This document shows positions 1-8,312 of a stretch of 64,000 nucleotides of DNA, in pieces. The stretch is from CAYXGZ01 sp964464755 (GTDB taxonomy: Bacteria > Planctomycetota > MHYJ01 > JACPRB01), in the NCBI GenBank assembly GCA_964464755.1, contig CAYXGZ010000004.1, positions 42,778 through 106,777 on the forward strand, in the 5' to 3' direction. The notes under the pieces are model-generated. The model was given only the letters and a program-made list of their open reading frames with translations, searched no databases and was not told where the DNA came from. Numbering within the stretch: position 1 is the first letter of the stretch; each line of letters begins with the position of its first letter. The translations under genes and the position numbers were made by a program.

Positions 1-1
1 C

Positions 2-670
2 GGCGCCGGAAGCTCCTGGCGCGGGGCGCTCGCCCTCGCCGCCTACGCCTTCGCCTTCTCGCTCGCCTACCTCCGCCTGCCCGCCGGCACGGGCGCGCTC
101 ATCCTCTTCGGGACCGTCCAGGTCGCCATGCTCGCCGGCGGCCTGCTCCGCGGCGAGCGGCCCTCGCCCGGCGAGTGGGCCGGCCTCGCCCTCGCGCTCG
201 GCGGCCTCGTCGGGCTCACGCGGCCCTGGGAGTCCTCTCCCGAGCTGCCCGGCGCCGCCCTCATGGTCCTCGCGGGCCTGGCCTGGGCCGACTACTCGCT
301 CCGCGGCCGCGTCGCGTCGCCGCTCGAGGCCACGGCCGGCAACTTCGCCCGCGCGCTGCCGCTGGTCGCGATCGCCCTCGCCGTCGCCGCCGTCCGGGGC
401 CCGGCCTTCCACGTCTCCCCGCGCGGGACCCTGCTCGCGGCGGCGTCGGGGGCCCTCGCCTCGGGCCTGGGCTACGCGCTCTGGTACCGGGCGCTGCGGG
501 ACTTGAAGGCGACGCAGGCCGCGGTGGTGCAGATCTCGGTCGTTCCGATCGCGGCGCTGGGGGCGGTCGCCTTCCTCGGGGAGCGGCTCACGGAGCGGCT
601 CGCGACCTGGGGCGTCGTCATCCTCGGCGGCATCGCGCTGGCGATCGCGACGCGGCGGCGGAAGGGCTAG
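2..670 (+). CDS. EamA/DMT-family transporter, C-terminal part (5' end outside window)
   Basis: The reading frame is already open at base 2, so the N-terminus lies upstream of the window. The visible 222 residues are almost entirely hydrophobic, with about seven membrane segments. A Gly-rich helix before the middle is followed by a second half that repeats the pattern, as in the two five-helix EamA repeats of the drug/metabolite transporter superfamily. The segment around GLGYALWYRALRDLKATQAA and the helix containing FLGERLTERLATWG match the usual end of the second EamA repeat. It is probably an inner-membrane permease; the substrate cannot be read from sequence. It converges on the next gene and the two stop codons overlap by four bases (CTAG). 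Family assignment is fairly secure, function is not. Confidence 0.8.
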   Translation, partial: GAGSSWRGALALAAYAFAFSLAYLRLPAGTGALILFGTVQVAMLAGGLLRGERPSPGEWAGLALALGGLVGLTRPWESSPELPGAALMVLAGLAWADYSLRGRVASPLEATAGNFARALPLVAIALAVAAVRGPAFHVSPRGTLLAAASGALASGLGYALWYRALRDLKATQAAVVQISVVPIAALGAVAFLGERLTERLATWGVVILGGIALAIATRRRKG

Positions 671-1092
671 ACCGCCTCGGCGCGCGGGGCGGGGGCGGGC
701 GGCTTCAGCTCGTCCGCGTGCGGCCCGAACTCGACGTGCCCGACCAGCTTCGCGCCGTCCTGCATCGACAGCGTCCGGCACGTGACGTCGCCGGTCACCT
801 TTCCGGTCTTGGCGATCTGCACGCTCTCGCGGGCCTTCACCGGCCCCTGGATCTCGCCCTTGACGACGAGGGAGCGCACGCGCACGTCGGCGATGATGAT
901 GCCCTTCTTGCCCACCTCGACGGCGCCCTCGGTGTACCACTCGCGCCGCGCCTGGTAGTCGTCGACCGACTCGTCGCCGGCGCGGAACGTGCGGCCGCAG
1001 CCCGCGCAGGGCAGGGACTTGGCGTTGACGCTCACGTCCATCGCCTTGTCGCAGCGCGGGCAGAGGACGGTCCGGCGGGCGTTCTGGGCCAT
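667..1092 (-). CDS. Bactofilin-like protein with N-terminal zinc ribbon
   Basis: 141 residues. The first 35 residues hold two Cys pairs (CPRCDK and CAGCGR), a typical zinc ribbon. After a short linker comes a beta-strand repeat region rich in Gly and Val at regular spacing (VRSLVVKGEIQGPVKAR, then TGKVTGDVTCRTL), the right-handed beta-helix pattern of bactofilins (polymer-forming cytoskeletal proteins). A Pro/Ala-rich tail ends the protein. It lies 51 bases downstream of a second bactofilin gene on the same strand, so the two are probably co-transcribed and may co-polymerise. The ribbon is an extra module that ordinary bactofilins lack; it could bind a partner or act as a cap. Family call from visible repeat periodicity; role inferred. 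Confidence 0.75.
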   Translation of the reverse strand: MAQNARRTVLCPRCDKAMDVSVNAKSLPCAGCGRTFRAGDESVDDYQARREWYTEGAVEVGKKGIIIADVRVRSLVVKGEIQGPVKARESVQIAKTGKVTGDVTCRTLSMQDGAKLVGHVEFGPHADELKPPAPAPRAEAV

Positions 1093-1143
1093 GGGAGTGC
1101 CGGGGCCGCCCGGGTCGCGGGCGGCCCCCGGTCCTCGGGGTGC

Positions 1144-1560
1144 CTACTTGCGGACGGGCTGGCCGGGGGCGGGGGCCTCGGCCTTGCCGATCAGGACGTC
1201 GCGCTCCACGCTGCCGCGGATCGCCTCGGGGGAGATCACGACGTTGCCCACGAGCGTCGCGCCCTCGGCGACGACGAGGCGGGGGGCGCGGATGTCGCCC
1301 TGGACCTGGGCGGTCGACGTGAGGTCGACCTTCTCGCTGGCGACGATGTTGCCCTTCAGCGAGCCGTCGACGGTGGCGTTGCCGACCTGGGTCTCGCCCG
1401 AGAGCTGCGCGCCCTTGCCGACGGTGAGCCGGCCCTTCGTGGTGAGCTTGCCCTCGAAGCGGCCCTCGATGCGCATCGAGCCGTCGAAGGTCATCTCGCC
1501 CTTGAAGGTCGCGTCGGAGCCGAGGACGGTCTCGGACGACTGCCCGGGAATGCTGGCCAT
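1144..1560 (-). CDS. Bactofilin (polymer-forming cytoskeletal protein)
   Basis: 138 residues, the usual bactofilin length. A short disordered N-terminus (to about residue 12) precedes roughly 110 residues of repeating hydrophobic-Gly units such as RIEGRFEGKLTTKGRLTVG and TVDGSLKGNIVASEKVDL, the hallmark of the bactofilin beta-helix, and a short Pro/Ala tail. Bactofilins assemble without nucleotide into filaments, often membrane-associated, and help shape cells or anchor enzymes. The start has a good Shine-Dalgarno (GGGAGGG, five bases upstream). The gene leads a two-gene minus-strand unit with the zinc-ribbon bactofilin and is divergent from the kinase gene at 1704; in other bacteria bactofilins can scaffold signalling or wall enzymes, but nothing here proves a link. 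Confidence 0.85.
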   Translation of the reverse strand: MASIPGQSSETVLGSDATFKGEMTFDGSMRIEGRFEGKLTTKGRLTVGKGAQLSGETQVGNATVDGSLKGNIVASEKVDLTSTAQVQGDIRAPRLVVAEGATLVGNVVISPEAIRGSVERDVLIGKAEAPAPGQPVRK

Positions 1561-1691
1561 GGTCCCTCCCTCTCTCTGGTTGAATCCTCGGATCTCCCCA
1601 ACGGGCGATCCGTACTTTACGAAATGTAATCTACGATCCAGCCTGCGTCAAGCGGAAACGCCGCCGCGCCTCCAAGTCGCCGCGCCGGGGC

Positions 1692-1697
1692 TATACT
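1692..1697 (+). promoter_or_regulatory. -10 box TATACT, leaderless geometry
   Basis: TATACT ends six bases before the ATG at 1704, which would place the transcription start at or next to the start codon. No Shine-Dalgarno is visible. No convincing -35 box is seen. The same geometry recurs before three other genes in the window. Confidence 0.55.
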
Positions 1698-1703
1698 TCA
1701 CCC

Positions 1704-3506
1704 ATGCCCGATGCCAACCCTGCCGCGCCCGATCCGCTGGTCGGCGAGCAGCTGGGCTCCTGCAAGATCAGCGCCATGCTCGGCGTCGGCGGCATGGCCA
1801 AGGTCTACATCGCCAAGCACCTCCTCCTCCGCAAGGACGTCGCCGTCAAGGTCCTCTCCCCGCGCATGTCCGAGGACCCCCAGTACGTCGTCCGGTTCCT
1901 CCGCGAGGCCGAGTCCGCCAAGAAGATCCAGCACCCCAACGTCGTCCGCGTGCTCGAGTTCGGCCAGCACGAGGCCTACCACTACCTCGTCATGGAGTAC
2001 CTCCCCGGCGACTCCCTCAGCGACCTCATCCGCCGCAGCAAGCGCCTCCCCTTCGACCAGGCCACCGCGCTGCTCGGCGAGATCGCCTCGGGCCTCGAGG
2101 CCGCCCACGGCCAGGGCGTCATCCACCGCGACATCAAGCCCTCCAACATCCTCCTGGCCAGGGACGGCACCCCCAAGATCGCCGACTTCGGCCTCGCCCG
2201 CGAGGCCGGCGCCGCCCGCGGCATCACCGTCGAGGGGATGTTCATGGGCACCCCCGAGTACGTCTCCCCCGAGCAGGCCGAGGGCCTCCTCGTCGACTAC
2301 ACGACGGACATCTACTCGCTCGGCGTGACCTACTACGAGATGCTCACCGGCCGCCTGCCCTTCAGCGGGCAGACGCACGTCGAGATCGCGATGGCCCGCC
2401 TCAAGAAGCCGCCCAAGCCCGTCCAGGAGGCCTTCCCCGGCGTCGACCCCCGCGCCATCCCCATCGTCGACAAGATGCTCAAGCGCGAGTCCACCGACCG
2501 CTACGAGAGCGCGACGGAGCTCCTCGAGGTGCTGAAGCCGCTCGCGAAGGCGAGGAAGAAGAAGCCCGCCTGGGTCGAGCCGCCCCCCCCGGAGGCCGTC
2601 CTGCCCGGCGAGGTGCGCTGGAAGCTCAGCGGCCGCGCGTCGCTCCTGCACGTCGGGCCGGGCCTGGCGCTGCTCGCGCTCGCGGGCCTGCTGGCCCCCG
2701 GCGCGGAGGGCTGGTTCGCCTCGATCGCCAGCGTCGCGGGCTCGCAGGTCGGCCTCGGCGCCGCGGGCCTCGGCGTGCTCGGCCTCGCCTGGGGCTGCTT
2801 CCGCCTGCGGAGGGAGCTGAAGCTCGCGAAGCGCGGGACCGTCGCGATGGTCGGGTTCGCGCTCGCGGGCGTGCTGGCCTTCGTCGGCGGCGCGACGCTG
2901 GCGCGGAAGGACCTCGTCGCCCACCTGCTCCAGCCGGTGAACCTGCTGCTCGCCTCGATCGGCCTGGTCTGGGGCGCCGCGGCCGCGTCGTTCGAGCAGG
3001 ACGAGGACACGCCGCCGACCTGGATCCAGAAGGGCGTGCTGCTGCTCGCGGCCGGGCCGTGGTACGCGGCGAGCGCGGCGGGCAACCTGCTCGGGCCGCT
3101 CAAGGGGATCGCGGGCTCGCTCGAGGCCCTCGTGAGCTTCGGCGTGCCGATCGTCTTCCTCGTGCCGATGGGGATCCTCGTCGCGACCGCGCGGCGCTCC
3201 ACGCGCACCCAGCGGCGGCTCGGCGTGTTCTTCCTCGCGCTCGCGGGCCTCGTCGTGCTGGCCTGGGGCGCGGCGGGGAGCCGGGGCGCGCTGAAGTCGC
3301 CGGGGGAGTGGCTGCCGGCCCTGGGCGCATGGGCGGGGACCCTGCCGGGCCAGGTGCCCCGCTCGGGCGCGCTGGCCTTCCTGGCGATCTTCGTCGTGCC
3401 GGTCACGCTGCGGCTGGTCGTGCGCGGCCTGGTCCGCCACTACGTCGAGGCCAACCCCAAGTCCGCCACGCTCGCCCCGAAGACCGCGACGGTCGCGAAG
3501 GCGTAG
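1704..3506 (+). CDS. Ser/Thr protein kinase with multi-pass membrane C-terminus
   Basis: 600 residues. Residues about 18-280 are a Hanks-type kinase domain with every key element: glycine loop GVGGMAKVY, VAIK-type lysine in DVAVKVL, catalytic loop VIHRDIKPSN, DFG in IADFGLARE, and an activation segment ending GTPEYVSPEQ. A basic linker follows, then about eight hydrophobic helices to the C-terminus instead of the usual single anchor and extracytoplasmic sensor. It should phosphorylate Ser/Thr of unknown targets at the inner membrane; the helix bundle may sense a membrane or lipid signal. It stands alone on the plus strand, divergent from the bactofilins. The ATG at 1704 is supported by a TATACT box six bases upstream. 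Confidence 0.9.
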   Translation: MPDANPAAPDPLVGEQLGSCKISAMLGVGGMAKVYIAKHLLLRKDVAVKVLSPRMSEDPQYVVRFLREAESAKKIQHPNVVRVLEFGQHEAYHYLVMEYLPGDSLSDLIRRSKRLPFDQATALLGEIASGLEAAHGQGVIHRDIKPSNILLARDGTPKIADFGLAREAGAARGITVEGMFMGTPEYVSPEQAEGLLVDYTTDIYSLGVTYYEMLTGRLPFSGQTHVEIAMARLKKPPKPVQEAFPGVDPRAIPIVDKMLKRESTDRYESATELLEVLKPLAKARKKKPAWVEPPPPEAVLPGEVRWKLSGRASLLHVGPGLALLALAGLLAPGAEGWFASIASVAGSQVGLGAAGLGVLGLAWGCFRLRRELKLAKRGTVAMVGFALAGVLAFVGGATLARKDLVAHLLQPVNLLLASIGLVWGAAAASFEQDEDTPPTWIQKGVLLLAAGPWYAASAAGNLLGPLKGIAGSLEALVSFGVPIVFLVPMGILVATARRSTRTQRRLGVFFLALAGLVVLAWGAAGSRGALKSPGEWLPALGAWAGTLPGQVPRSGALAFLAIFVVPVTLRLVVRGLVRHYVEANPKSATLAPKTATVAKA

Positions 3507-3596
3507 GGCAATCCCGAGGGCGTGGACATCTGGTCGAACGGGCCGGACCCGGCGACGCCCGAGGACGACGCGGGAAACTGGCGGACCGAGCAGTCT

Positions 3597-4844
3597 TCAA
3601 CCCAGGTAACGGTCGAGCCGGATCTCGACGGACTTCAGGTCCCCCTTCACCGCGGGGTAGGCCGAGCAGCAGCGCTTCGCGTGGACGAAGAGGTACACGG
3701 TCCTCCAGGACGGATCGATCCCGGTGATCTCGGCGCGGCCATCGGCGCCGGTCTCGAATCCCGGCCCGCCCCCGGCATTGGCCACGTGGACGCTCGCCCC
3801 CGCGATGGCCCGCCCCCCTTGATCGACCACCCGCGCCTCCAGGCTGGAGGTCCGGCCGGGCCGGGCGAGCCGGATGCGGGTCCCCCGGCTCCCGACCTTC
3901 AAGACGACCGCCTGCCCGGCATGATCGTCAGACCGGACGTCGACCAAAACCTGCTCCAGCTGGGTCGGAAGCGAGTCCACCCGGACGATCCCCTTGGCAT
4001 CGGCCTGCACGCCCGAGGCGATCAGCATGCCGAAAGACTGGGGATCCTGCTGGAAGGGATCCCGCCCGGTGAACCCGGCCCGCGCGCCGGGAACCGGGCG
4101 CCCGCGCTCGTCCTCGACCACGAAGTCCAGCTTCCCGGTCCCCGCGCGGAGGGAAATCTCGCCCAAGTCGACCTCCTGGCCGGCTTCGACGCGCACCTCC
4201 ACCCGGTGGGCTTCGCACCCCGGATCGGCGATGGCCAGGATCTTGTCGCCCGGGGGGACGGGGATCACGCAGAACGGGGCCGGCGCGCCCTCGGTACCGG
4301 GTCCGGGCAGGGCCAGTTGGTACCGGGGATGGGCATGCCCGTAGCGGACGGCCTCCGGGGTGCGGTCCGTCACGTGGATGAACGCGATCGGGACGATCCC
4401 GGAATCCGGATCCTCGGGCGGCCTCAGGATCCGCCCCCGCAGGCATCCGTAGGTGCCGAGCCGCTTCATCGCCCCTCGGAGTTCCGCCGAGCGGTCGACT
4501 TCCATGAGTTCGTCCAGCGAGCAAAGGCGGATCGTCGCGTCATAGCTCCCGCCGGGCTCGAGGAGCAGTGGGACGGACGCGAAGCGATCTTCGACGGCGC
4601 GCCAGTCGAGGGTCGCCTCGACCGCCCGGGGCGAGTCGAGGAGCACCTCGGCGTCGAGGCCGTCCGGCGTCGGGTGGATCCGCAGTCGCTCCGCCGGGAT
4701 CGGGGGCACCTCCCGGTCGTGGACGAGGCGCCCCAGGTCCCAGCTCTCGATCAACTGGATGTGCTGGCGCAGGTCGCCCCTCGACCGGCCCGATTCCGCA
4801 TCAACCACGGCGACTCGGACTCGGGCGCTGGCGGGCTCGGCCAT
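3597..4844 (-). CDS. Unknown protein with carboxypeptidase-regulatory-like (Ig-fold) domains
   Basis: 415 residues without a recognisable signal peptide. The second half shows two carboxypeptidase-regulatory-like beta-sandwich repeats: one around GKLDFVVEDERGRPVPGARAG and one around SSLEARVVDQGGRAIAGASV, each with the V-x-D-x-x-G-x-P/A-I/V-x-G-A signature. The first half is beta-rich and unassigned. Such domains are structural or carbohydrate/protein binding. The start has a GGAGG four bases upstream. It lies 15 bases after the stop of the secreted protein gene at 4860-6050 and is likely its operon partner. No enzyme motif is visible. Confidence 0.7.
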   Translation of the reverse strand: MAEPASARVRVAVVDAESGRSRGDLRQHIQLIESWDLGRLVHDREVPPIPAERLRIHPTPDGLDAEVLLDSPRAVEATLDWRAVEDRFASVPLLLEPGGSYDATIRLCSLDELMEVDRSAELRGAMKRLGTYGCLRGRILRPPEDPDSGIVPIAFIHVTDRTPEAVRYGHAHPRYQLALPGPGTEGAPAPFCVIPVPPGDKILAIADPGCEAHRVEVRVEAGQEVDLGEISLRAGTGKLDFVVEDERGRPVPGARAGFTGRDPFQQDPQSFGMLIASGVQADAKGIVRVDSLPTQLEQVLVDVRSDDHAGQAVVLKVGSRGTRIRLARPGRTSSLEARVVDQGGRAIAGASVHVANAGGGPGFETGADGRAEITGIDPSWRTVYLFVHAKRCCSAYPAVKGDLKSVEIRLDRYLG

Positions 4845-4859
4845 GAAGCCTCCGGTCCC

Positions 4860-6050
4860 CTACCTCCGCATCGCGAACACGCCGGCCGCCGGCGCGTCCT
4901 TGTCCTTGGTCTTGAAGCCGACCAGGCTCCGCTTCTCGCGCTCGTCCGCGGCGAGATCCGGCTGCTCCATGCAGCCCGCGTTGAAGAAGTCCGGCACCTG
5001 GACGTCCTTCACGCCCTTGCCCGCCGGCCCGGGCTTGAACCCCCGCAGCCACTCGAAGTCACCGTGGAAGTACACGCTCCGGCCCGCCGTGGCCGAGGAC
5101 CAGCGGACCATCGCGTCCTCCGAAAACGTCGAGATCAGCCACAGCGTCCGTCCCCGCACAAACTCCGACCTCCGCTCCTGGACGTAGGACTCCCGCCAGT
5201 TCACGTGCACCCGCAGCGGCCGGTCCCCGGTCGAGGACCCGAAGGACAGGAACTCCGCGACGCCCCGCGCCCTCGAGGCGGCCTCGGGCGTCACCGGCTG
5301 CTCCGGCTTCAGCCCCATCGCCTCCCGGAGCTTCGCCGCGCTCCGCAACGCGATCGCCGCCGTGAAGGCGCGCGGCTCCTCCACCGGGGGCGGGTCGACC
5401 TGCTCCTTCACGAGGTCCTCGAGCTTCCGTTCCGAATCGACCTCGATCACCACCGCGGCGAGTTCCGCCGAGGTCCCCGGGGCGCAGGCCCCGAAGGCCA
5501 CGGCCCCGCCCAGCGGGATGCGGACCCGCGACTCGAAATCGAAGGTGCACAGGCGGGTGAGCTCCACTTTCACGCCGAACTCGGTCACGAAGTCCCCGGG
5601 GAAGGGGAGCTCGAGCTTGATCTCGACGTCCACCGCCAGCGTCCCGTCCGCGTAGACGGCGACCGGCTTCAGCTTGGCCGCCAGGCCCCAGCGAAGCTCC
5701 TCGATCTCGGGCGCCCCCTTCACGACCTCCTCCTCGAAGGAGAGCGCCACATGGGACACGTAGTCCTTCTTCCGGAGGTCGGAGAGCGTCAGCACCTTGT
5801 GCAGGTCGCCGCGGCCCTCGGCCGCGACGCGGCGCGACGTGGCCGGCAGCGCCGCCTCGAGGACGCGCCGGCTTCCCCGGTCGAACCGGCTGGGCAGCAC
5901 GGCGGAGTCCGGGGTCGACAGGGCGGCCGAGAGTCCCTTCGGCCCGACGAGATGGGCCCGCGCCTTGAAGACGTAGTCGCCGGCCGGCTTCGCGTCCTGC
6001 GCGAACAGCCCGGGAGCGGCGACGAGGAGGAGGACCAGGGTTCGGATCAT
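4860..6050 (-). CDS. Secreted protein of unknown function
   Basis: 396 residues starting with a clear signal peptide (hydrophobic LVLLLVAAPGLFAQ, cleavage near AQ-DA). I chose the ATG at 6050 because it puts the signal peptide at the N-terminus; the frame is open further upstream but that extension is Pro/Arg-rich and unlikely. The mature protein is mixed alpha/beta with no known catalytic motif. Segments such as LRKKDYVSHVALSFEEEVVKGA and a C-terminal stretch ending in an ADEREKRSLVGFKTK-like region do not match a family I recognise. A perfect 16-bp palindrome covers the start codon. First gene of a probable two-gene unit with 3597-4844. Confidence 0.65.
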   Translation of the reverse strand: MIRTLVLLLVAAPGLFAQDAKPAGDYVFKARAHLVGPKGLSAALSTPDSAVLPSRFDRGSRRVLEAALPATSRRVAAEGRGDLHKVLTLSDLRKKDYVSHVALSFEEEVVKGAPEIEELRWGLAAKLKPVAVYADGTLAVDVEIKLELPFPGDFVTEFGVKVELTRLCTFDFESRVRIPLGGAVAFGACAPGTSAELAAVVIEVDSERKLEDLVKEQVDPPPVEEPRAFTAAIALRSAAKLREAMGLKPEQPVTPEAASRARGVAEFLSFGSSTGDRPLRVHVNWRESYVQERRSEFVRGRTLWLISTFSEDAMVRWSSATAGRSVYFHGDFEWLRGFKPGPAGKGVKDVQVPDFFNAGCMEQPDLAADEREKRSLVGFKTKDKDAPAAGVFAMRR

Positions 6051-6061
6051 CCTAGGATGAT
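6046..6061. promoter_or_regulatory. Perfect 16-bp palindrome over the start codon
   Basis: ATCATCCTAGGATGAT is an exact palindrome and contains the ATG (6048-6050, minus strand) of the secreted protein gene together with an AGGAT just upstream. It could be a repressor operator or a hairpin hiding the start. No loop is available for an ordinary RNA hairpin, so protein binding is the likelier reading. Confidence 0.4.
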
Positions 6062-6088
6062 AAGAACTCGTGGGTGGACCGGGGGCGG

Positions 6089-6117
6089 TTTCCCTGCATT
6101 TCGCCTTCCGCGGTCGC
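6089..6117 (+). promoter_or_regulatory. Putative ECF-type promoter TTTCCCTG-N15-GGTCGC
   Basis: The pair TTTCCCTG (6089-6096) and GGTCGC (6112-6117) with a 15-base spacer is found again at 11537-11565 with the same spacing. It precedes the protease gene at 6208 by about 90 bases. The assignment to an ECF sigma factor is inference from spacing and motif style. Confidence 0.4.
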
Positions 6118-6207
6118 AGTGGATCCCAGGATGCACCGACCGCCCGAAACTCCCTTCCCACCGGCGTTTCAGGTAGGCTCTTGCCAGGTTAACGGAAGGC
6201 CTCCCCC

Positions 6208-8310
6208 ATGCGCCGACCTGCCGCCCTCCTGGCCCTCCTGGCCCTCTCCGGTACCCTCGCGTCGAGCCAGGAACTCGCCGGTCCCGTCCTCGACCGGCTG
6301 AAGGCCGCGACGGTCTTCGTCATCGCCCGATCGGGCCCCGACGGGGCCACCGGTTCGGGATTCCTGTTCCTCAAGCGCGGGGGCTCGGCCTACGTCGTCA
6401 CCTGCCAGCACGTCGTCCACGGCGCCGACGACATCTCCGTGGTCTTCGACAGCGGCTCGGCCACGGAGCGCTCCTTCAAGGCCACCGTGATCGCGGCGGA
6501 CCCGGAGCGCGACCTCGCCTGCCTCCGCGTCCGGGAGGCCAAGGACCTGCCCGCGCCGCTGGAGATCGGCCAGAAGACCGAGGTGCGCGAGACCGAGAAC
6601 GTCTTCGTGGCCGGGTTCCCCTTCGGGCACCGGCTCGCCGCGGGGGACAAGAACCCCGAGATCTCCCTGTCCAAGGCCTCCGTCTCCAGCCTGCGGAGGA
6701 ACCCCGCGCAGGAACTCGTCGCGGTCCAGATCGCCGGCGAGGTCCAGCCCGGCAACAGCGGCGGACCGGTCACGAACTCGAAGGGCCAGGTCGTCGGGGT
6801 CGCCCAGAGCAAGGTGACGGGCACCGGGACGGTGTTCGCCGTCCCCCCCGAGGAGATCCAGATCTTCCTGCGGCCCCGGCCCAGGTCCTGCTCGATCCGC
6901 GCGCTGTCCGCGGACGCGGCGAAGGCCCGCCAGGAGGTCACCGCGGTCATCGCCGACGCCCAGGGCGTCGTGAACTCCGTGTGGTTCCACTGGTGCCCCC
7001 GGGGCGCGGCGCCGGCGGAGTTCAAGCCGGACCCGTCCGGCCGCTGGGCCAAGCTCGTCCCGGCGATGCAGGCGGTCGCCCTGAAGCTGGAGGACGACAC
7101 GGCGGTCGGCGAGGGGGACTTCCCGCGCCCGAAGGACGCCGGGGAGCTGGAGTTCGTCTTCCAGCTCTCGCTCATCCTCTCGAACGGCCAGATCTGGACC
7201 GAGCCCGCGCTCTCCACCGTGACCTTCGACGCGGCCGCGCCGAAGCCGGACCCGAAGCCCGGGCCCGGGCCCGACAAGCCGCCCGACCCGCCCGTCGCCA
7301 AGGGCGTGGACATCCCCGTGGGGGACTCCCTGGAGATCGTCCACGTCCTCCCGCTGAAGTCGGTCGTCAGCGACCTGGTCCTCACCCCGGACGGCGCGGA
7401 CCTCTTCGCCCTCAACCTCTCGGACGGGGAGGTGCTGCGGCTCGATCCGGAGAACCTCGCCGTCAAGGGCCGGATCGAGACCGTGAACAACGCCGTCACG
7501 ATGTGCCTGACCCCGGACGGGAAGACGATCTACGTCGGGGCCCGCGCTCCCGCCCCCGCCGGGAATCCGGAGGGGGCGACGGGCACGATCCAGTCGATCT
7601 CGGTGGCGGACTTCCGGGTCCAGTCCACCTTCGACGTCCAGGTCCCGATCCATCGGATCGTGGCGACCAACGACGGGACGGTCGTGGCCTCGGGCCTGGG
7701 GCAGTGGGTGGGACTGGCCTTCATCGACACGCGGAAGAAGGCCGTGACCGGCAAGTACCGGTCCGTGTACGGCGGGGCGATCCTGCGCCTGCACCCGGAC
7801 GGGGACCGCGTCTACTCGGGCGACACCGCCCTGGGTCCCCCGGACTTCCGCTGCACCCTGCTCAAGCCGGAGAAGTCCGGCCAGTACCCCCACTACGACT
7901 CCCGCTACCACGGCGAGCACCCGCTGGGCGGCAACTTCGAGATTTCCCCCGACGGCCGTTTCCTCCTCGGCTGCGGAGGGGCGGTGCTCCGGATCGGGAA
8001 GTTCGGCCGCGAGAGCGACCTCGCCTTCATCCAGAAGATCGAGCCGTGCCTGGCGTTCGCCGTCGCGAAGGGGAGCAACACCTTCCTCGGCGCGACCGCG
8101 GACGGCTTCCTGAAGGTCTACGACCTCGCGAAGCTGGAGCTGGTCAAGTCGATCAAGCTGGAGAAGTTCTGCCCCCTCGTCGCGCTCGACCCGCGGAGGC
8201 AGCGGCTCTACGCCTTCTCGGCGATCGGGGTGGATGCCCAGGGGCTGAACCACCGGGGGAACTCGTTCCCCGCGGGCGACCTCGTCGCGATCTCCCTCAC
8301 GAGGAAATGA
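6208..8310 (+). CDS. Secreted trypsin-like serine protease with C-terminal beta-propeller
   Basis: 700 residues. Signal peptide at 1-20 (LLALLALSGTLASS). Residues about 25-215 are an S1C-type protease with the full triad: His in TCQHVVHGA, Asp in PERDLACLRV, Ser in VQPGNSGGPVT. A beta-rich domain (about 220-350), then a Pro/Lys-Pro linker (KPDPKPGPGPDKPP) and a C-terminal propeller with repeated TPDGxxLFALN- and TPDGKTIYVG-type blades (about 370-700). Predicted to act outside the cytoplasmic membrane, with the propeller as substrate or sensor platform. It is followed by two genes with related propellers; its stop overlaps the 8307 ATG and lies two bases before the preferred start of the next gene. 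Confidence 0.85.
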   Translation: MRRPAALLALLALSGTLASSQELAGPVLDRLKAATVFVIARSGPDGATGSGFLFLKRGGSAYVVTCQHVVHGADDISVVFDSGSATERSFKATVIAADPERDLACLRVREAKDLPAPLEIGQKTEVRETENVFVAGFPFGHRLAAGDKNPEISLSKASVSSLRRNPAQELVAVQIAGEVQPGNSGGPVTNSKGQVVGVAQSKVTGTGTVFAVPPEEIQIFLRPRPRSCSIRALSADAAKARQEVTAVIADAQGVVNSVWFHWCPRGAAPAEFKPDPSGRWAKLVPAMQAVALKLEDDTAVGEGDFPRPKDAGELEFVFQLSLILSNGQIWTEPALSTVTFDAAAPKPDPKPGPGPDKPPDPPVAKGVDIPVGDSLEIVHVLPLKSVVSDLVLTPDGADLFALNLSDGEVLRLDPENLAVKGRIETVNNAVTMCLTPDGKTIYVGARAPAPAGNPEGATGTIQSISVADFRVQSTFDVQVPIHRIVATNDGTVVASGLGQWVGLAFIDTRKKAVTGKYRSVYGGAILRLHPDGDRVYSGDTALGPPDFRCTLLKPEKSGQYPHYDSRYHGEHPLGGNFEISPDGRFLLGCGGAVLRIGKFGRESDLAFIQKIEPCLAFAVAKGSNTFLGATADGFLKVYDLAKLELVKSIKLEKFCPLVALDPRRQRLYAFSAIGVDAQGLNHRGNSFPAGDLVAISLTRK

Positions 8311-8312
8311 CC

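Noticed and set aside
989..3727. Long open frames antisense to or overlapping clear genes (here 912 residues)
   Set aside because: High-GC shadow frame: Arg/Pro/Gly-rich, no domain, and it covers bactofilin and kinase genes in better frames. The same applies to many other long frames, such as 3522-6176, 6169-8253 and 22761-25151.
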